From CAZHJK01 sp964533275 (GTDB lineage: Bacteria; Bacillota; Clostridia; Eubacteriales; Garciellaceae), in contig CAZHJK010000006.1 in NCBI GenBank assembly GCA_964533275.1, positions 1 to 64,000 on the forward strand: a stretch of DNA of 64,000 nucleotides. The letters run 5' to 3'. The translations under genes were made by a program, and so were the position numbers. Under the pieces are notes generated by a model. That model ran no database searches. It was not told the origin of the DNA and saw only the letters and a program-made list of their open reading frames with translations. Positions 1 to 9,262 of the stretch are shown here, one piece after another; positions within the stretch are counted from its first letter, which is position 1; every line of letters starts with the position of its first letter.

Positions 1-46
1 TTCACTACATTATTAGGGGAAATTTAGTCCGAAGAATTTTTACTCT

Positions 47-784
47 TTAAGGCTGATCATATTCATAATAATTTATTAATAATTCTTTTTCTTCTTTGTT
101 TAATTTATATTTTTTATAAAGATCTGGCCTTTTTTCCTTTGTATTTATTAAAGATTTTAACTTTCTCCATTGGTAGATTTTTTTATGATCACCTGATAAA
201 AGAATATTAGGTACCTTTTCGCCCATAAACTCGTAGGGTCTTGTATATTGAGGAAATTCTAGTAAACCATTTGAAAAACTATCATCATGTGCACTAATAT
301 CATTTCCAAGAATACCAGGTAATAACCTTGAAATAGTATCAATTAACACCATCGATGGTAGTTCTCCTCCAGTTAAGACATAATCCCCCACAGAAACCTC
401 ATGAGTTACTATTTTATTTATAACTCTTTGGTCTATTCCTTCATAATGACCACATAAAAAGATCATATGAGGATATTTTGAGAAATCCACTGCCATTTCT
501 TGATTGAATATTTGCCCTTGAGGACTTAAATATACACATGGTGTTTCTGTGTATTTTTTTTCAATACTTTGAAATGCATCATATATTGGTTGAGGAGTCA
601 TAACCATACCTGGACCTCCACCATAGGTATAATCATCAACCTTTTTATGTTTATCCAATGAGAAATCTCGAATATTTATAATATTAATTTCAATAAAACT
701 ATTTTCAATGCCTCTTTTTAATATACTAGTATTTAAAAAATTTTCGAATAATTCTGGAAACAAAGTTAAAATATCAATTTTCAT
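47..784 (-). CDS. trmD: tRNA (guanine-N1)-methyltransferase TrmD
   Basis: A 245-residue SPOUT-class methyltransferase that makes m1G37 in tRNAs reading codons that start with C or G, which prevents frameshifting. The N-terminus (MKIDILTLFPELF), the glycine-rich YGGGPGMVM segment near residue 55 and the knot region (LCGHYEGIDQRV, then VGDYVLTGGELP) are all typical of TrmD, and the length is normal. The start overlaps the last bases of rimM by 4 bp, so the two are translationally coupled. In related genomes rplS follows directly; here it would lie beyond the left window edge. Identification is secure from conserved motifs and gene order. Confidence 0.97.
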   Translation of the reverse strand: MKIDILTLFPELFENFLNTSILKRGIENSFIEINIINIRDFSLDKHKKVDDYTYGGGPGMVMTPQPIYDAFQSIEKKYTETPCVYLSPQGQIFNQEMAVDFSKYPHMIFLCGHYEGIDQRVINKIVTHEVSVGDYVLTGGELPSMVLIDTISRLLPGILGNDISAHDDSFSNGLLEFPQYTRPYEFMGEKVPNILLSGDHKKIYQWRKLKSLINTKEKRPDLYKKYKLNKEEKELLINYYEYDQP

Positions 785-1290
785 AAATCCATCAGATCCT
801 TCGGTATATTAGCTTTAGCTGTCTTTTTATGTATATCTATTTCTTTAAATATATCCTTTAACGCAGGTACTAAAATATCCTTATTATCTGTTTCAATAAC
901 ATAAATATCAGTTGGTCCTGTTTGAAGTATCTCTTTAATATTTCCAATTAATACTCCCTCTATGGAATAAACCTTTAATCCTATTAAATCACTTATAAAA
1001 TATTGATCTTTTGAAAGTTCTATAGCATCTTCTCTATTTATATTTATAAATAATCCCTTATATTTTTCAGCTTGATTACGATTTTTTATTTCGTTAAATG
1101 TAGCTAAAACCACATTTTTGTGTATGCGTATATTTGAAATCGTTAGTGGTAAAATAGCATTCTCTTGCTCTATGTATACTTTCTTAAGGTAATAAAATCT
1201 ATTTACATCATCAGTTAAAGGAAAGATTTTTACTTCTCCTTTAATCCCATGGGCATTTATGATTTTTCCAACCTTTAAAAAATCATTCAT
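781..1290 (-). CDS. rimM: 16S rRNA processing protein RimM
   Basis: A 30S maturation factor that binds ribosomal protein S19 and helps assemble the 16S head domain. The N-terminal domain begins MNDFLKVGKIINAHGIKGEVK, and the PRC-barrel half contains DLIGLKVYSIEG and VPALKDIF. I place the start at 1290 rather than at the in-frame upstream GTG/ATG-like codon at 1320, because a GGTGAG-type ribosome site sits just before this ATG and RimM proteins normally begin there, giving 169 residues. It is co-transcribed with trmD, whose start it overlaps. A perfect hairpin lies between it and the preceding khpA. Confidence 0.95.
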   Translation of the reverse strand: MNDFLKVGKIINAHGIKGEVKIFPLTDDVNRFYYLKKVYIEQENAILPLTISNIRIHKNVVLATFNEIKNRNQAEKYKGLFININREDAIELSKDQYFISDLIGLKVYSIEGVLIGNIKEILQTGPTDIYVIETDNKDILVPALKDIFKEIDIHKKTAKANIPKDLMDL

Positions 1291-1362
1291 GTTCTCACCG
1301 CTCTCTACAAGTTCATTCAATAAATATCCTTTACAAAAATATGTTTATAATACATTTAAGAT

Positions 1363-1389
1363 AAAGAGTTAGGCATAGCCTAACTCTTT
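1363..1389 (-). terminator. Hairpin between khpA and rimM
   Basis: A perfect 12-bp inverted repeat (1363-1374 with 1378-1389) and a 3-nt loop. It overlaps the khpA stop codon. The T-run after it on the minus strand is short and interrupted, so it could act as a partial terminator that sets the khpA/rimM ratio or as a processing hairpin. Confidence 0.55.
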
Positions 1390-1618
1390 ATTGAATAATT
1401 TCAACCATTACTCTTTTATTTTCTTTTGTTGCTGCTGCTTTTACTACTGTACGGATAGATTTAGCAATTCTTCCTTGTTTTCCTATAACTTTTCCCATAT
1501 CCTCTTGAGCAACCTTTAGTTCAAGAATAAGCGATTGTTCACCTTGTACTTCTCTTACTTCTACAGCCTCTGGTTGGTCTACTAATGCTCTTGCAATAAT
1601 TTCAACTAATTCACGCAT
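1388..1618 (-). CDS. khpA: KH-domain RNA-binding protein KhpA
   Basis: A 76-residue single-KH-domain protein (YlqC type). The KH signature VIGKQGRIAKSIRTVVKAA lies at about residues 43-61, and an acidic N-terminal helix precedes it. In Firmicutes KhpA pairs with the Jag/KhpB protein and binds RNA, affecting cell elongation and translation control. It sits between rpsP and rimM exactly as in B. subtilis and many Clostridia. The start is preceded by an AGGGGGTATTC-type ribosome site. Confident from motif, size and place. Confidence 0.95.
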   Translation of the reverse strand: MRELVEIIARALVDQPEAVEVREVQGEQSLILELKVAQEDMGKVIGKQGRIAKSIRTVVKAAATKENKRVMVEIIQ

Positions 1619-1643
1619 AGGAATACCCCCTATATACTTTTAA

Positions 1644-1892
1644 TTAGCTATTTAATATGCCTTGTTTTTTTAATAAAGATTTTACTGTATCTGATGGTTG
1701 AGCTCCATTTTTTAACCATTGAAGCGCTTTTTCACCATCAATCTTTATTTCAACAGGTTCTGAAATAGGATTATAGTAACCAATCTCTTCTATAAATTTG
1801 CCATCTCTTGGTGCTCTAGAATCAGCAACTACAATTCTATAAAATGGTCTTTTTTTAGCACCCATTCTTTTTAATCTCATTCTAACTGCCAT
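1644..1892 (-). CDS. rpsP: 30S ribosomal protein S16
   Basis: An 82-residue S16 protein with the conserved opening [20 protein letters not shown] and the downstream [12 protein letters not shown] motif. The start at 1892 follows an ideal AAAGGAGGTG ribosome site; the longer frame starting at 1901 would begin inside that site. S16 binds 16S rRNA early in 30S assembly. It is the usual partner of rimM and trmD downstream and ffh upstream, so ribosome assembly and membrane-protein targeting are expressed together. Confidence 0.97.
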   Translation of the reverse strand: MAVRMRLKRMGAKKRPFYRIVVADSRAPRDGKFIEEIGYYNPISEPVEIKIDGEKALQWLKNGAQPSDTVKSLLKKQGILNS

Positions 1893-1929
1893 GTTATTCA
1901 CCTCCTTTATAAATAAACTCTCTATATTT

Positions 1930-3267
1930 TTACATAAAGGGCAATTTGAATTTACCTTTTTTTGATCCTTTCCCCATACCAGAAAATTGTTTCATCATTT
2001 TCTTTGTTTGATCAAAATTTTTAATTAACTTATTAACATCTTGAACCTTAGTTCCACTGCCTAAAGCAATTCTTTTTCGTCTACTGGCATTAATAATTAC
2101 TGGATTATTTCTTTCAGCTTTTGTCATAGACTTAATTATTGCTTCTGCTTGGATAAGTTGTTTATCGTCAACATCTAAACCCTTTAGCTTTTTACTATTC
2201 ATACCTGGTAACATTCCAAGAACATCACCTAGTGGTCCCATATCTTTAACTTGTTGCAATTGATCCAAAAAATCTTCAAAAGTAAATTGTTCAGACCTTA
2301 TCTTTTTTTCTAATTCTAATACTTTTTTTTCATCTAGGTTTGTTTGAGCCTTTTCTATAAAACTAAGTACATCACCCATACCCAGTATTCTAGAAGCCAT
2401 TCTATCCGGATGAAAAGTTTCTAAATCTGTTAGCTTTTCTCCCATACCCGCATATTTAATGGGTTTTTCAGTAACAGCTCTCACAGATAGTGCAGCTCCA
2501 CCACGGGTATCACCATCTAATTTTGTTAGTATCACTCCATCAATGCCAAGCTGCTCATTAAAACTTTCAGAAACAGTAACAGCATCCTGACCTGTCATTG
2601 AATCCACAACTAATAATATTTCAGTAGGAGAAATTGAATTCTTAATATCTTTAAGTTCACCCATTAACTCTTCGTTTATATGAAGTCGTCCAGCTGTATC
2701 AATAATCACCAAATCTTTGTAATTATTCTTTGCATGTTCAATACTTGCTTTAGCAATTTCTACAGGAGAGTTATTATTACCCATTGAAAAAACTGGAATA
2801 TCTAGACTTTTACCTACAACATGAAGTTGATCAATAGCAGCAGGCCTATATATATCACAAGCAACTAATAGTGGACTTTTGCCTTGTTTTGATAATAATC
2901 CCGCTAATTTTCCTGCAGTAGTTGTTTTACCGGCACCCTGTAACCCCACTAACATAATAATAGTTGGAGATTTTCCTGAAAATACAATTTTGCTTTGAGT
3001 CCCACCCATTAATTCAGTCATTTCTTCTTTCACTATTTTTATAACTTGTTGACCTGGGGTAAGACTTTCCATTACCTCTTGTCCAACCGCACGCTCCTTA
3101 ATCTTAGATATAAAGTTTTTAACAACCTTATAGTTAACATCTGCCTCTAATAAAGCTAATTTAACTTCCCTAAGGGCTTCTTTTAGATCCTTTTCACTAA
3201 CTTTTCCTTTTCCCTTTAGTTTTTTAAAAGTATTCTGTAATTTCTCTGCTAATCCCTCAAAGGCCAT
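1930..3267 (-). CDS. ffh: Signal recognition particle protein Ffh
   Basis: The SRP54 GTPase, 445 residues. An N-terminal helical bundle (1-90) precedes the G domain with G1 loop [13 protein letters not shown] near 108-120, DTAGR near 190 and TKLDGD near 247. The methionine-rich M domain (about 300-440), which binds signal peptides and the 4.5S RNA, ends in a basic tail FKLPF. It binds nascent membrane proteins and docks them to FtsY, encoded two genes upstream. Co-transcribed with ylxM; spacing is 15 bp. Confidence 0.98.
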   Translation of the reverse strand: MAFEGLAEKLQNTFKKLKGKGKVSEKDLKEALREVKLALLEADVNYKVVKNFISKIKERAVGQEVMESLTPGQQVIKIVKEEMTELMGGTQSKIVFSGKSPTIIMLVGLQGAGKTTTAGKLAGLLSKQGKSPLLVACDIYRPAAIDQLHVVGKSLDIPVFSMGNNNSPVEIAKASIEHAKNNYKDLVIIDTAGRLHINEELMGELKDIKNSISPTEILLVVDSMTGQDAVTVSESFNEQLGIDGVILTKLDGDTRGGAALSVRAVTEKPIKYAGMGEKLTDLETFHPDRMASRILGMGDVLSFIEKAQTNLDEKKVLELEKKIRSEQFTFEDFLDQLQQVKDMGPLGDVLGMLPGMNSKKLKGLDVDDKQLIQAEAIIKSMTKAERNNPVIINASRRKRIALGSGTKVQDVNKLIKNFDQTKKMMKQFSGMGKGSKKGKFKLPFM

Positions 3268-3282
3268 AATAAACCCTCCCGG

Positions 3283-3645
3283 TTAATCTGTTGATAATTC
3301 ATTAAGAATATTTTCAATATTTTCTATCATTTTTAGTAATTCTTTATTTTGAATCATTTCAACTTTATTTTTACATTCCAAAATATTAATCTTTATCTTA
3401 ATAATCTTTTCTTGTTGGTTAAGAAATTTATCGACCAATTTTAATTTCTTCTCATAATTATAAAGCAACTTTTCAGCTCTTCTTAAATTATCATAAACTG
3501 CTTGTCTTGTAATATTTAAGTTCTCTGCAATTTCACCTAATGATAAGTCATCATCATAATACAATTCAAACACTCTTTGTTGTTTTTCAGTTAGTAATTG
3601 ACCAAAAAAATCATATAATAAAGATAATTCAACAATTTTTAACAT
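3283..3645 (-). CDS. ylxM: YlxM-family helix-turn-helix protein
   Basis: A 120-residue protein with a sigma-70 region-4-like helix-turn-helix (LTEKQQRVFELYY followed by LSLGEIAENLNITRQAVYDNLRRAEKLL, about residues 18-60), the signature of the UPF0122/YlxM family. It is nearly always directly upstream of ffh. In streptococci the homologue was reported to associate with SRP components; its exact role in Clostridia is not established. The C-terminal half is a charged coiled coil. It is the first gene of the ylxM-ffh-rpsP unit, behind a good sigma-A-type promoter. Confidence 0.92.
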   Translation of the reverse strand: MLKIVELSLLYDFFGQLLTEKQQRVFELYYDDDLSLGEIAENLNITRQAVYDNLRRAEKLLYNYEKKLKLVDKFLNQQEKIIKIKINILECKNKVEMIQNKELLKMIENIENILNELSTD

Positions 3646-3662
3646 ATTATCAACCCATTATC

Positions 3663-3690
3663 TCCTGTAAAGGTTATTTGCTTTACAGGA
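3663..3690 (-). other. 5'-leader hairpin before ylxM
   Basis: Perfect 9-bp inverted repeat (3663-3671 with 3682-3690) with a 10-nt loop, at the predicted transcription start of the ylxM-ffh unit. No T-run follows on either strand, so a terminator is unlikely. A 5'-end stabilising hairpin is a reasonable inference. Confidence 0.4.
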
Positions 3691-3692
3691 AC

Positions 3693-3721
3693 ATTTTAAT
3701 TGATTACAAAACTTTTGTCAA
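3693..3721 (-). promoter_or_regulatory. Sigma-A-type promoter of ylxM-ffh-rpsP operon
   Basis: On the minus strand a perfect -35 TTGACA (3716-3721), a 17-bp spacer and -10 TAAAAT (3693-3698). It points into ylxM, with a start expected near 3686. No competing promoter as good is visible elsewhere in the intergenic gap. Confidence 0.7.
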
Positions 3722-3779
3722 TATACTAATTAATTAATTTTCTACACAACGCTTCTTATTATTCTAAATAATATTCAAT

Positions 3780-4769
3780 CTAATCAAATAGTGCCGTAAC
3801 AAATTGCTTAGCATCAAAAGATTGTAAGTCCTTTACCTCTTCTCCTACCCCAACATAACGGACTGGAATATTTAATTGATTTTTAATAGCTAAAATAACG
3901 CCTCCCTTAGAAGTTCCATCTAGCTTTGTTAAAACAAGCGCATTTATATCAGCAGCATCACTAAATAACTTAGCTTGGCTAATTGCATTCTGCCCCGTTG
4001 TAGCATCTAACACTAAAAGATTACATCTGTTTTCTCTTTTATATTCTTTTTCAATTATTCTATTTATTTTAGCAAGTTCGTTCATTAGATTTTTTTTATT
4101 ATGAAGTCTACCAGCTGTATCACATATAAGAATATCTGTTTTTCTTGCCTTAGCTGCTTGAATTGCATCAAAAATAACAGCAGCAGGATCAGAACCTTGC
4201 TGATGCTTAATAATATCCACTCCAACTTTTGTTGCCCATATACTCAATTGTTCTACTGCTGCTGCTCTAAATGTATCTCCTGCAGCTAATAATACACTTT
4301 TCCCTTGAACTTTAAATTGAGCAGCAAGTTTACCAATAGTAGTTGTTTTCCCTACACCATTTACTCCTATTATAAGAAAAATACAAGGTTCTTGTACGAA
4401 TTGTTCCTCTATATCATCCTCTAACATGGAATAAATAATTTCTTTTAATAATTCTCTTAAGTCTTGTGGATGTACTATTTTATCTTTGCGAGCTCTCTCT
4501 TTCATCATATTAATAATTTCCATAGTCGTATCCATTCCAATATCCGATGTAATAAGTACTTCTTCAATTTCATCATATAATTCTTCATCAATTCCTTGAT
4601 ATTGGCTTATAATATAATCTACTTTTTCAGTAATTCCTTTACGAGTTTTAGATAAACCACTCTTTAGACGATTAAAAAAGGATGCCGTATCTATTTCCTC
4701 TATATTTTCTTCCTTAATATCTTCATTTTTCCCCTTTGTAAATTTAATCTTTTTCCAAAAATCTGCCAT
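3780..4769 (-). CDS. ftsY: Signal recognition particle receptor FtsY
   Basis: The SRP receptor GTPase, 329 residues. A charged N-terminal membrane-association region (MADFWKKIKFTKGK) is followed by the NG domain: G1 GVNGVGKTTTIGK, DTFRAAA, DTAGR and TKLDGT. It partners Ffh to deliver ribosome-nascent chains to the translocon. The start at 4769 has a GGGAGA ribosome site eight bases upstream; the longer frame to 4793 would overlap smc and lacks one. It follows smc closely, the usual order rnc-smc-ftsY in Firmicutes. Confidence 0.97.
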   Translation of the reverse strand: MADFWKKIKFTKGKNEDIKEENIEEIDTASFFNRLKSGLSKTRKGITEKVDYIISQYQGIDEELYDEIEEVLITSDIGMDTTMEIINMMKERARKDKIVHPQDLRELLKEIIYSMLEDDIEEQFVQEPCIFLIIGVNGVGKTTTIGKLAAQFKVQGKSVLLAAGDTFRAAAVEQLSIWATKVGVDIIKHQQGSDPAAVIFDAIQAAKARKTDILICDTAGRLHNKKNLMNELAKINRIIEKEYKRENRCNLLVLDATTGQNAISQAKLFSDAADINALVLTKLDGTSKGGVILAIKNQLNIPVRYVGVGEEVKDLQSFDAKQFVTALFD

Positions 4770-4782
4770 ATAAATCTCCCTT

Positions 4783-7700
4783 CTAGCTTGCAAGCTCTGT
4801 TAATTTTACTGATATTAATTTAGAAACTCCTTGTTCTTCCATTGTTACGCCATATAAAATATCAGCTATTTCCATAGTACCTTTCCTATGTGTTACTGCA
4901 ATAAATTGAGTTGATTTAGAAAACTCTTTTAAAAAACTTGCATATCTATTTACATTGGGTTCATCTAGTGCTGCTTCAATTTCATCTAGTATACAAAATG
5001 GAGTTGGTTTCACTCTTAGAATTGCAAATAATAAAGCAATTGCTGTTAAAGCTCGCTCTCCACCAGATAGCAATGAAAGATTTTGTAGTTTTTTCCCTGG
5101 AGGTTGAACTTCTATTGCCACCCCACTAGTTAATGCATTCTTTGGTTCAGATAGAAATACTTTAGCATATCCTCCTTGGAATAATCTTGTAAATACATTA
5201 TTAAATTCTTCTTTAATAATATTAAATTGTTCTTGAAATTGTTTTTCCATATTAAATGTTATCTCTTCAATAATATCATTAAGGCTATTTTTTGCATCGT
5301 CAAGATCTTCCCTTTGTTTTGATAAAAATGTAAATCTTTCTAATACTCTTTCATATTCTTCAATAGAGTCAATGTTTACATTACCGAGTTCCCTTATTTG
5401 ATTTTTATATCTTTTAATTTCAGAATATGTTTTTTGTAAATTATTTATTTCTCTTTTATATCCAAGTGCTAAATTGTAAGTTGTTTGATAATCTTCGTAT
5501 ATTGTATTCTTTAGATTTTCCATTTCCATTTCAATTTTATTTAATTGTATAATGGTTTTATGTAGTGCATTGTTAGAGACTACTAATTGTTTATTATATT
5601 CTTTTAATTTTTCTTCATGAAGTTCAATTTCTTCTCTTGCTTCGTCTTTTTTTTGTAATAATATATTAATATGCTTCTCTTTAGTAAATTTTTCCTCAGA
5701 TAAAACTTTAATATACTCATTTTTCTCATCAATCTTATAAATATTTTCATCTATTTGTCTATCATAGTTTTTAAATTTTATCTTCTTTTCTTGTATAGAG
5801 TTTTTACTGTTTTCAATATTTTTATTAATATGTGTTAATTGATTTTCAGATTCAATAATCCTTTGTTGGATCTTTGCTATGTCAATCTCTAGCTGTATAA
5901 TTTCATTATTAAGTTTTTCTGCTTTTTCCTTTTCTTCTTCATTTATATTAATGCTTGTATTTATTTCATCATTAATCATATTTAGTTTTTTATTTATTCT
6001 AGATATTTTTTCTTTATATTCTACTTCTTTCTCTTCTAATTCTTTGATTTCTAAATTAAATGATTTAGTATCATTTTGTATCTTTATTAATTCATTATCA
6101 ATTCTCTGTTTTTCTATATTAATTTGTTTTAATGAATTATTTATATTTATCATTTCTATTTCATTATTACTAATTTTTTCAATTAATCTATCAACTTTAG
6201 ATTGAATTTCTTTTATTCGATCTATTAGGTTATTTATTTTTAAATTCATATTATCGTAGTTATTCTTTAGTAGATTAATTTCTTTTGATAATTCTTTAAT
6301 TTCTTGCTGACGGCTTAATATTCCAGTATTGTTTATAGAATTACTTCCACCAATAATTGAACCACCTGAATTAAATACAACACCATTTAATGTTACGATT
6401 TTATACTTATGATTTAATTTTCTAGATAAGCTAATGCCATCTTCCATTTCTTTTACTAAAATAACTCTTCCTAATAATTGTTCTATTATTTGTTTGAAAG
6501 CCTTATCATATTTAATTAAATCAGAGGCAATTCCTATAAAACCCTTATGACTTTTTAAAATATTTAACTCCTTATTAATTTTTTTCCCTTTAATTACTTC
6601 TACTGGAAGAAAGGTAGCTCTTCCCCAACTATTATCATTTAATAATTTAATACATTCCTGAGCTATAAATTCATCTTTAACAACTATGTTTTGAATAGAT
6701 GATCCTAAAGCCCTTTCAATCGCTATAACATATTTAGATGGAACATTGATCAATTCAGCAATTACACCATAAATATTTTCACTTAAATTTTTATTCTTTT
6801 TCTTCTCCAACATTAATTTCTTAACACTTTTGTAATAGCCTTCATACTCATTATCCATATCTACTAATACCTTAGCTTTTGATTGCTTAATTTGAATTTC
6901 ATTATAAATTTTTTTACTTTTATCCTGTAAATCCTTTAATGTATTGTTAGCTTTATTTAAATTAGAATGTAAAGCACCTTTAGTATTATTTATCTCAATA
7001 TTTTCTTCTTCTATTATTTTCTGTTTTTGTAGGGTTTCTAATTTAAGGATGTTTTGGGAATCCATTTTTTCTTTATATTCACTATATTGCCTGCTCATTT
7101 GGTTTAGTTGAACTTTTATACTATTCGACATTATATTTAAACCATTTATACTACTTTTAATATCAGCTAAATTATTAATTAGATCAAGTTTATTTTGTCT
7201 TCTTTCATCCATATTATCTTCTTTTTCTTTTAATACTTTTTTTATATTAAATAGCTTCTCTTTTTCCTCTTTTAAAATATTGGATCTTTCTTTAATATGT
7301 GTATTAAATTTATTTAGTTCGTTTTCTTTAATACTTTTTTCTTCAATATGATTATTTATATTATTAAAATCTTCGTCTATTTCTAAGGCTACTCTTTTTT
7401 TATTTTCGTTTATGTATTCAATTCTTTCATTGAGAAGTTTTATTTCTGATTGGTTCTTTTCAATTTTACTCCTTATATCATATAAAAGACTTTGACTATT
7501 ATTGATTTCAACTTCCTTTTCCTTTAAATCATTTTTTAGCTTATTATTAGCACCTTCAATTTCTTCAATTTCACTTTCTTTTTCTTTAATTTGAGATTCT
7601 ATATTTTTTTTGTTTGTGTTAATGTTTTTCTGCTTATCCTTTAAAGAATCTATTCTATGAATAAAAACTGCTAATTCTTTTTCCTTTAAATAATCTTTTA

Positions 7701-8352
7701 TAGTTATATATTTTTTAGCCTTTTCCGCTTGTATTGAAAGTGGATGGATTTGATTTTCTAATTCTTTAATAATATCAATGATTCTTATTAGATTTTGTTC
7801 AGTTCTATCTAACTTTTTTTCTGCCTCATTTTTTCTGCTTTTATATTTAACTATTCCCGCTGCCTCTTCAAATATATATCTTCTGTCTTGAGAATTCGCA
7901 CTTAGTATTTCATCAATTTTTCCTTGTCCAATTAATGAATATCCCTCTTTCCCAAGTCCTGTATCCATTAATAATTGATGAATATCCTTTAATCTACAGG
8001 ATGTCTTGTTAATATAAAATTCGCTTTCTCCTGATCTAAATACCCTTCTTGTGATTCTTACTTCATTATAATCAATTGGAAGAATATCTAAACTATTATC
8101 TATTACGAGAGATACTTCTGCATATCCTAGAGGTTTTCTTTTTTGAGTACCAGCAAAAATTACATCTTCCATTTTACTACCCCTAAGACTTTTCGCACTT
8201 TGCTCTCCTAGAACCCATCGAACAGCATCTGCAATATTACTTTTGCCACTTCCATTAGGTCCTACTACAGCAGTAATTCCATTCTCGAATTCTAATTGGA
8301 TTTTATCAGCAAAAGACTTGAAACCGTATATCTCTATTTTTTTTAAATACAA
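4783..8352 (-). CDS. smc: Chromosome segregation ATPase SMC
   Basis: A full-length SMC protein of 1189 residues. Walker A GPNGSGKSNIADAVRW is near residues 31-46. Two very long coiled coils flank a hinge (about 510-680; VIAELINVPSKYVIAIERA and a glycine-rich GGSIIGGSNS end). The C-terminal signature LSGGERALTAIALLF and Walker B CILDEIEAALDEPN complete the ABC head. With ScpA/ScpB it organises the chromosome at replication origins. I choose the TTG at 8352 (giving MYLKKIEIYGFKSF, the family consensus) with an AAAGAGGTG ribosome site in front; the upstream GTG at 8361 lies inside that site. Confidence 0.98.
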   Translation of the reverse strand: MYLKKIEIYGFKSFADKIQLEFENGITAVVGPNGSGKSNIADAVRWVLGEQSAKSLRGSKMEDVIFAGTQKRKPLGYAEVSLVIDNSLDILPIDYNEVRITRRVFRSGESEFYINKTSCRLKDIHQLLMDTGLGKEGYSLIGQGKIDEILSANSQDRRYIFEEAAGIVKYKSRKNEAEKKLDRTEQNLIRIIDIIKELENQIHPLSIQAEKAKKYITIKDYLKEKELAVFIHRIDSLKDKQKNINTNKKNIESQIKEKESEIEEIEGANNKLKNDLKEKEVEINNSQSLLYDIRSKIEKNQSEIKLLNERIEYINENKKRVALEIDEDFNNINNHIEEKSIKENELNKFNTHIKERSNILKEEKEKLFNIKKVLKEKEDNMDERRQNKLDLINNLADIKSSINGLNIMSNSIKVQLNQMSRQYSEYKEKMDSQNILKLETLQKQKIIEEENIEINNTKGALHSNLNKANNTLKDLQDKSKKIYNEIQIKQSKAKVLVDMDNEYEGYYKSVKKLMLEKKKNKNLSENIYGVIAELINVPSKYVIAIERALGSSIQNIVVKDEFIAQECIKLLNDNSWGRATFLPVEVIKGKKINKELNILKSHKGFIGIASDLIKYDKAFKQIIEQLLGRVILVKEMEDGISLSRKLNHKYKIVTLNGVVFNSGGSIIGGSNSINNTGILSRQQEIKELSKEINLLKNNYDNMNLKINNLIDRIKEIQSKVDRLIEKISNNEIEMININNSLKQINIEKQRIDNELIKIQNDTKSFNLEIKELEEKEVEYKEKISRINKKLNMINDEINTSININEEEKEKAEKLNNEIIQLEIDIAKIQQRIIESENQLTHINKNIENSKNSIQEKKIKFKNYDRQIDENIYKIDEKNEYIKVLSEEKFTKEKHINILLQKKDEAREEIELHEEKLKEYNKQLVVSNNALHKTIIQLNKIEMEMENLKNTIYEDYQTTYNLALGYKREINNLQKTYSEIKRYKNQIRELGNVNIDSIEEYERVLERFTFLSKQREDLDDAKNSLNDIIEEITFNMEKQFQEQFNIIKEEFNNVFTRLFQGGYAKVFLSEPKNALTSGVAIEVQPPGKKLQNLSLLSGGERALTAIALLFAILRVKPTPFCILDEIEAALDEPNVNRYASFLKEFSKSTQFIAVTHRKGTMEIADILYGVTMEEQGVSKLISVKLTELAS

Positions 8353-8436
8353 TTGAAACACCTCTTTATATTCAACCCATGTATTTTATATTATTAAATT
8401 TTAGCATAAAAATAATATATTTGATAATAAGTATAT

Positions 8437-9138
8437 TTAAAAACCCTCTATATACTCAATTGCTCCTCTGGCTGCATCTTGTTCAGCTTCCTTTTTATTC
8501 CTACCTTTACCAGAAGCAACTCTTTTATTATTTATAATTACATCTACATAAAATAATTTATTATGATCAGGACCTTCTTCTTTAATTAGTTTATAATACA
8601 ACTCTTTGTTTTTTTCACTTTGTACTTTTTCTTGAAGTATAGTTTTATAATCTTTACTCACTTTTCCATTTTCAACATTTTTAATAATTGATTTTAATTT
8701 CATTATAACGAAGTCTCTTGTAATATCTAACTCACTATCTAAATATACTGCACCTATTATCGCCTCCATAGCATTAGCTAGTACTGATTTTCTTTCTCTA
8801 CCACCTTGTAGTTCTTCACCCTTTCCCATCATAATAGAATTCCCAATATTTAGTTCTAAGGCTATTTCAGACAAAGATTCACTACATACAATTTTTGCAC
8901 GCATTTTTGTTAATTCTCCTTCAGCTAATCGAGGATATTTTTTATATAAAAATTCACTAATTATTAATTCTAATACCGCATCCCCAAGAAATTCTAGTCT
9001 TTCATTATTCATTGAATATAAATTCTTACTTTCGTTACTGTAAGAGCTATGTGTTAATGCAGTATACAAAAGATTTTTTTTCTTGAAATTATATCCTATT
9101 CTTTCTTCTAATTCTCTATAATCTGATTTTACCTTCAT
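8437..9138 (-). CDS. rnc: Ribonuclease III
   Basis: A 233-residue double-strand-specific endoribonuclease that processes rRNA precursors and structured mRNAs. The catalytic signature NERLEFLGDAVLELIISEF is near residues 45-65, a second metal-binding stretch is ANAMEAIIGAVYLD, and a C-terminal dsRNA-binding domain ends in NKKEAEQDAARGAIEYIE. The ATG at 9138 is preceded by GGGAGG, so I prefer it over the longer frame to 9168. Gene order fabF-rnc-smc is conserved in Clostridia. Confidence 0.97.
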   Translation of the reverse strand: MKVKSDYRELEERIGYNFKKKNLLYTALTHSSYSNESKNLYSMNNERLEFLGDAVLELIISEFLYKKYPRLAEGELTKMRAKIVCSESLSEIALELNIGNSIMMGKGEELQGGRERKSVLANAMEAIIGAVYLDSELDITRDFVIMKLKSIIKNVENGKVSKDYKTILQEKVQSEKNKELYYKLIKEEGPDHNKLFYVDVIINNKRVASGKGRNKKEAEQDAARGAIEYIEGF

Positions 9139-9179
9139 TTTATTAGACCTCCCAATCTCTTTAATCATTTTATCACAAA

Positions 9180-9222
9180 AAATATAAAGTAAGATAAATT
9201 ATATTTATCTTACTTTATATTT
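9180..9222 (-). terminator. Terminator downstream of fabF
   Basis: A perfect 19-bp inverted repeat (9180-9198 with 9204-9222) with a 5-nt loop, AT-rich, with A- and T-runs at the ends. It lies between fabF and rnc, and on the minus strand it would end or attenuate the fab transcript before rnc-smc-ftsY. Confidence 0.75.
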
Positions 9223-9262
9223 TTGTATAAATAAAGGTAATATTCACCCTATTATTAAATTT

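Noticed and set aside
1..46. Possible ribosomal-protein leader downstream of trmD
   Set aside because: Only 46 bases are available and no convincing structure can be judged at the window edge.
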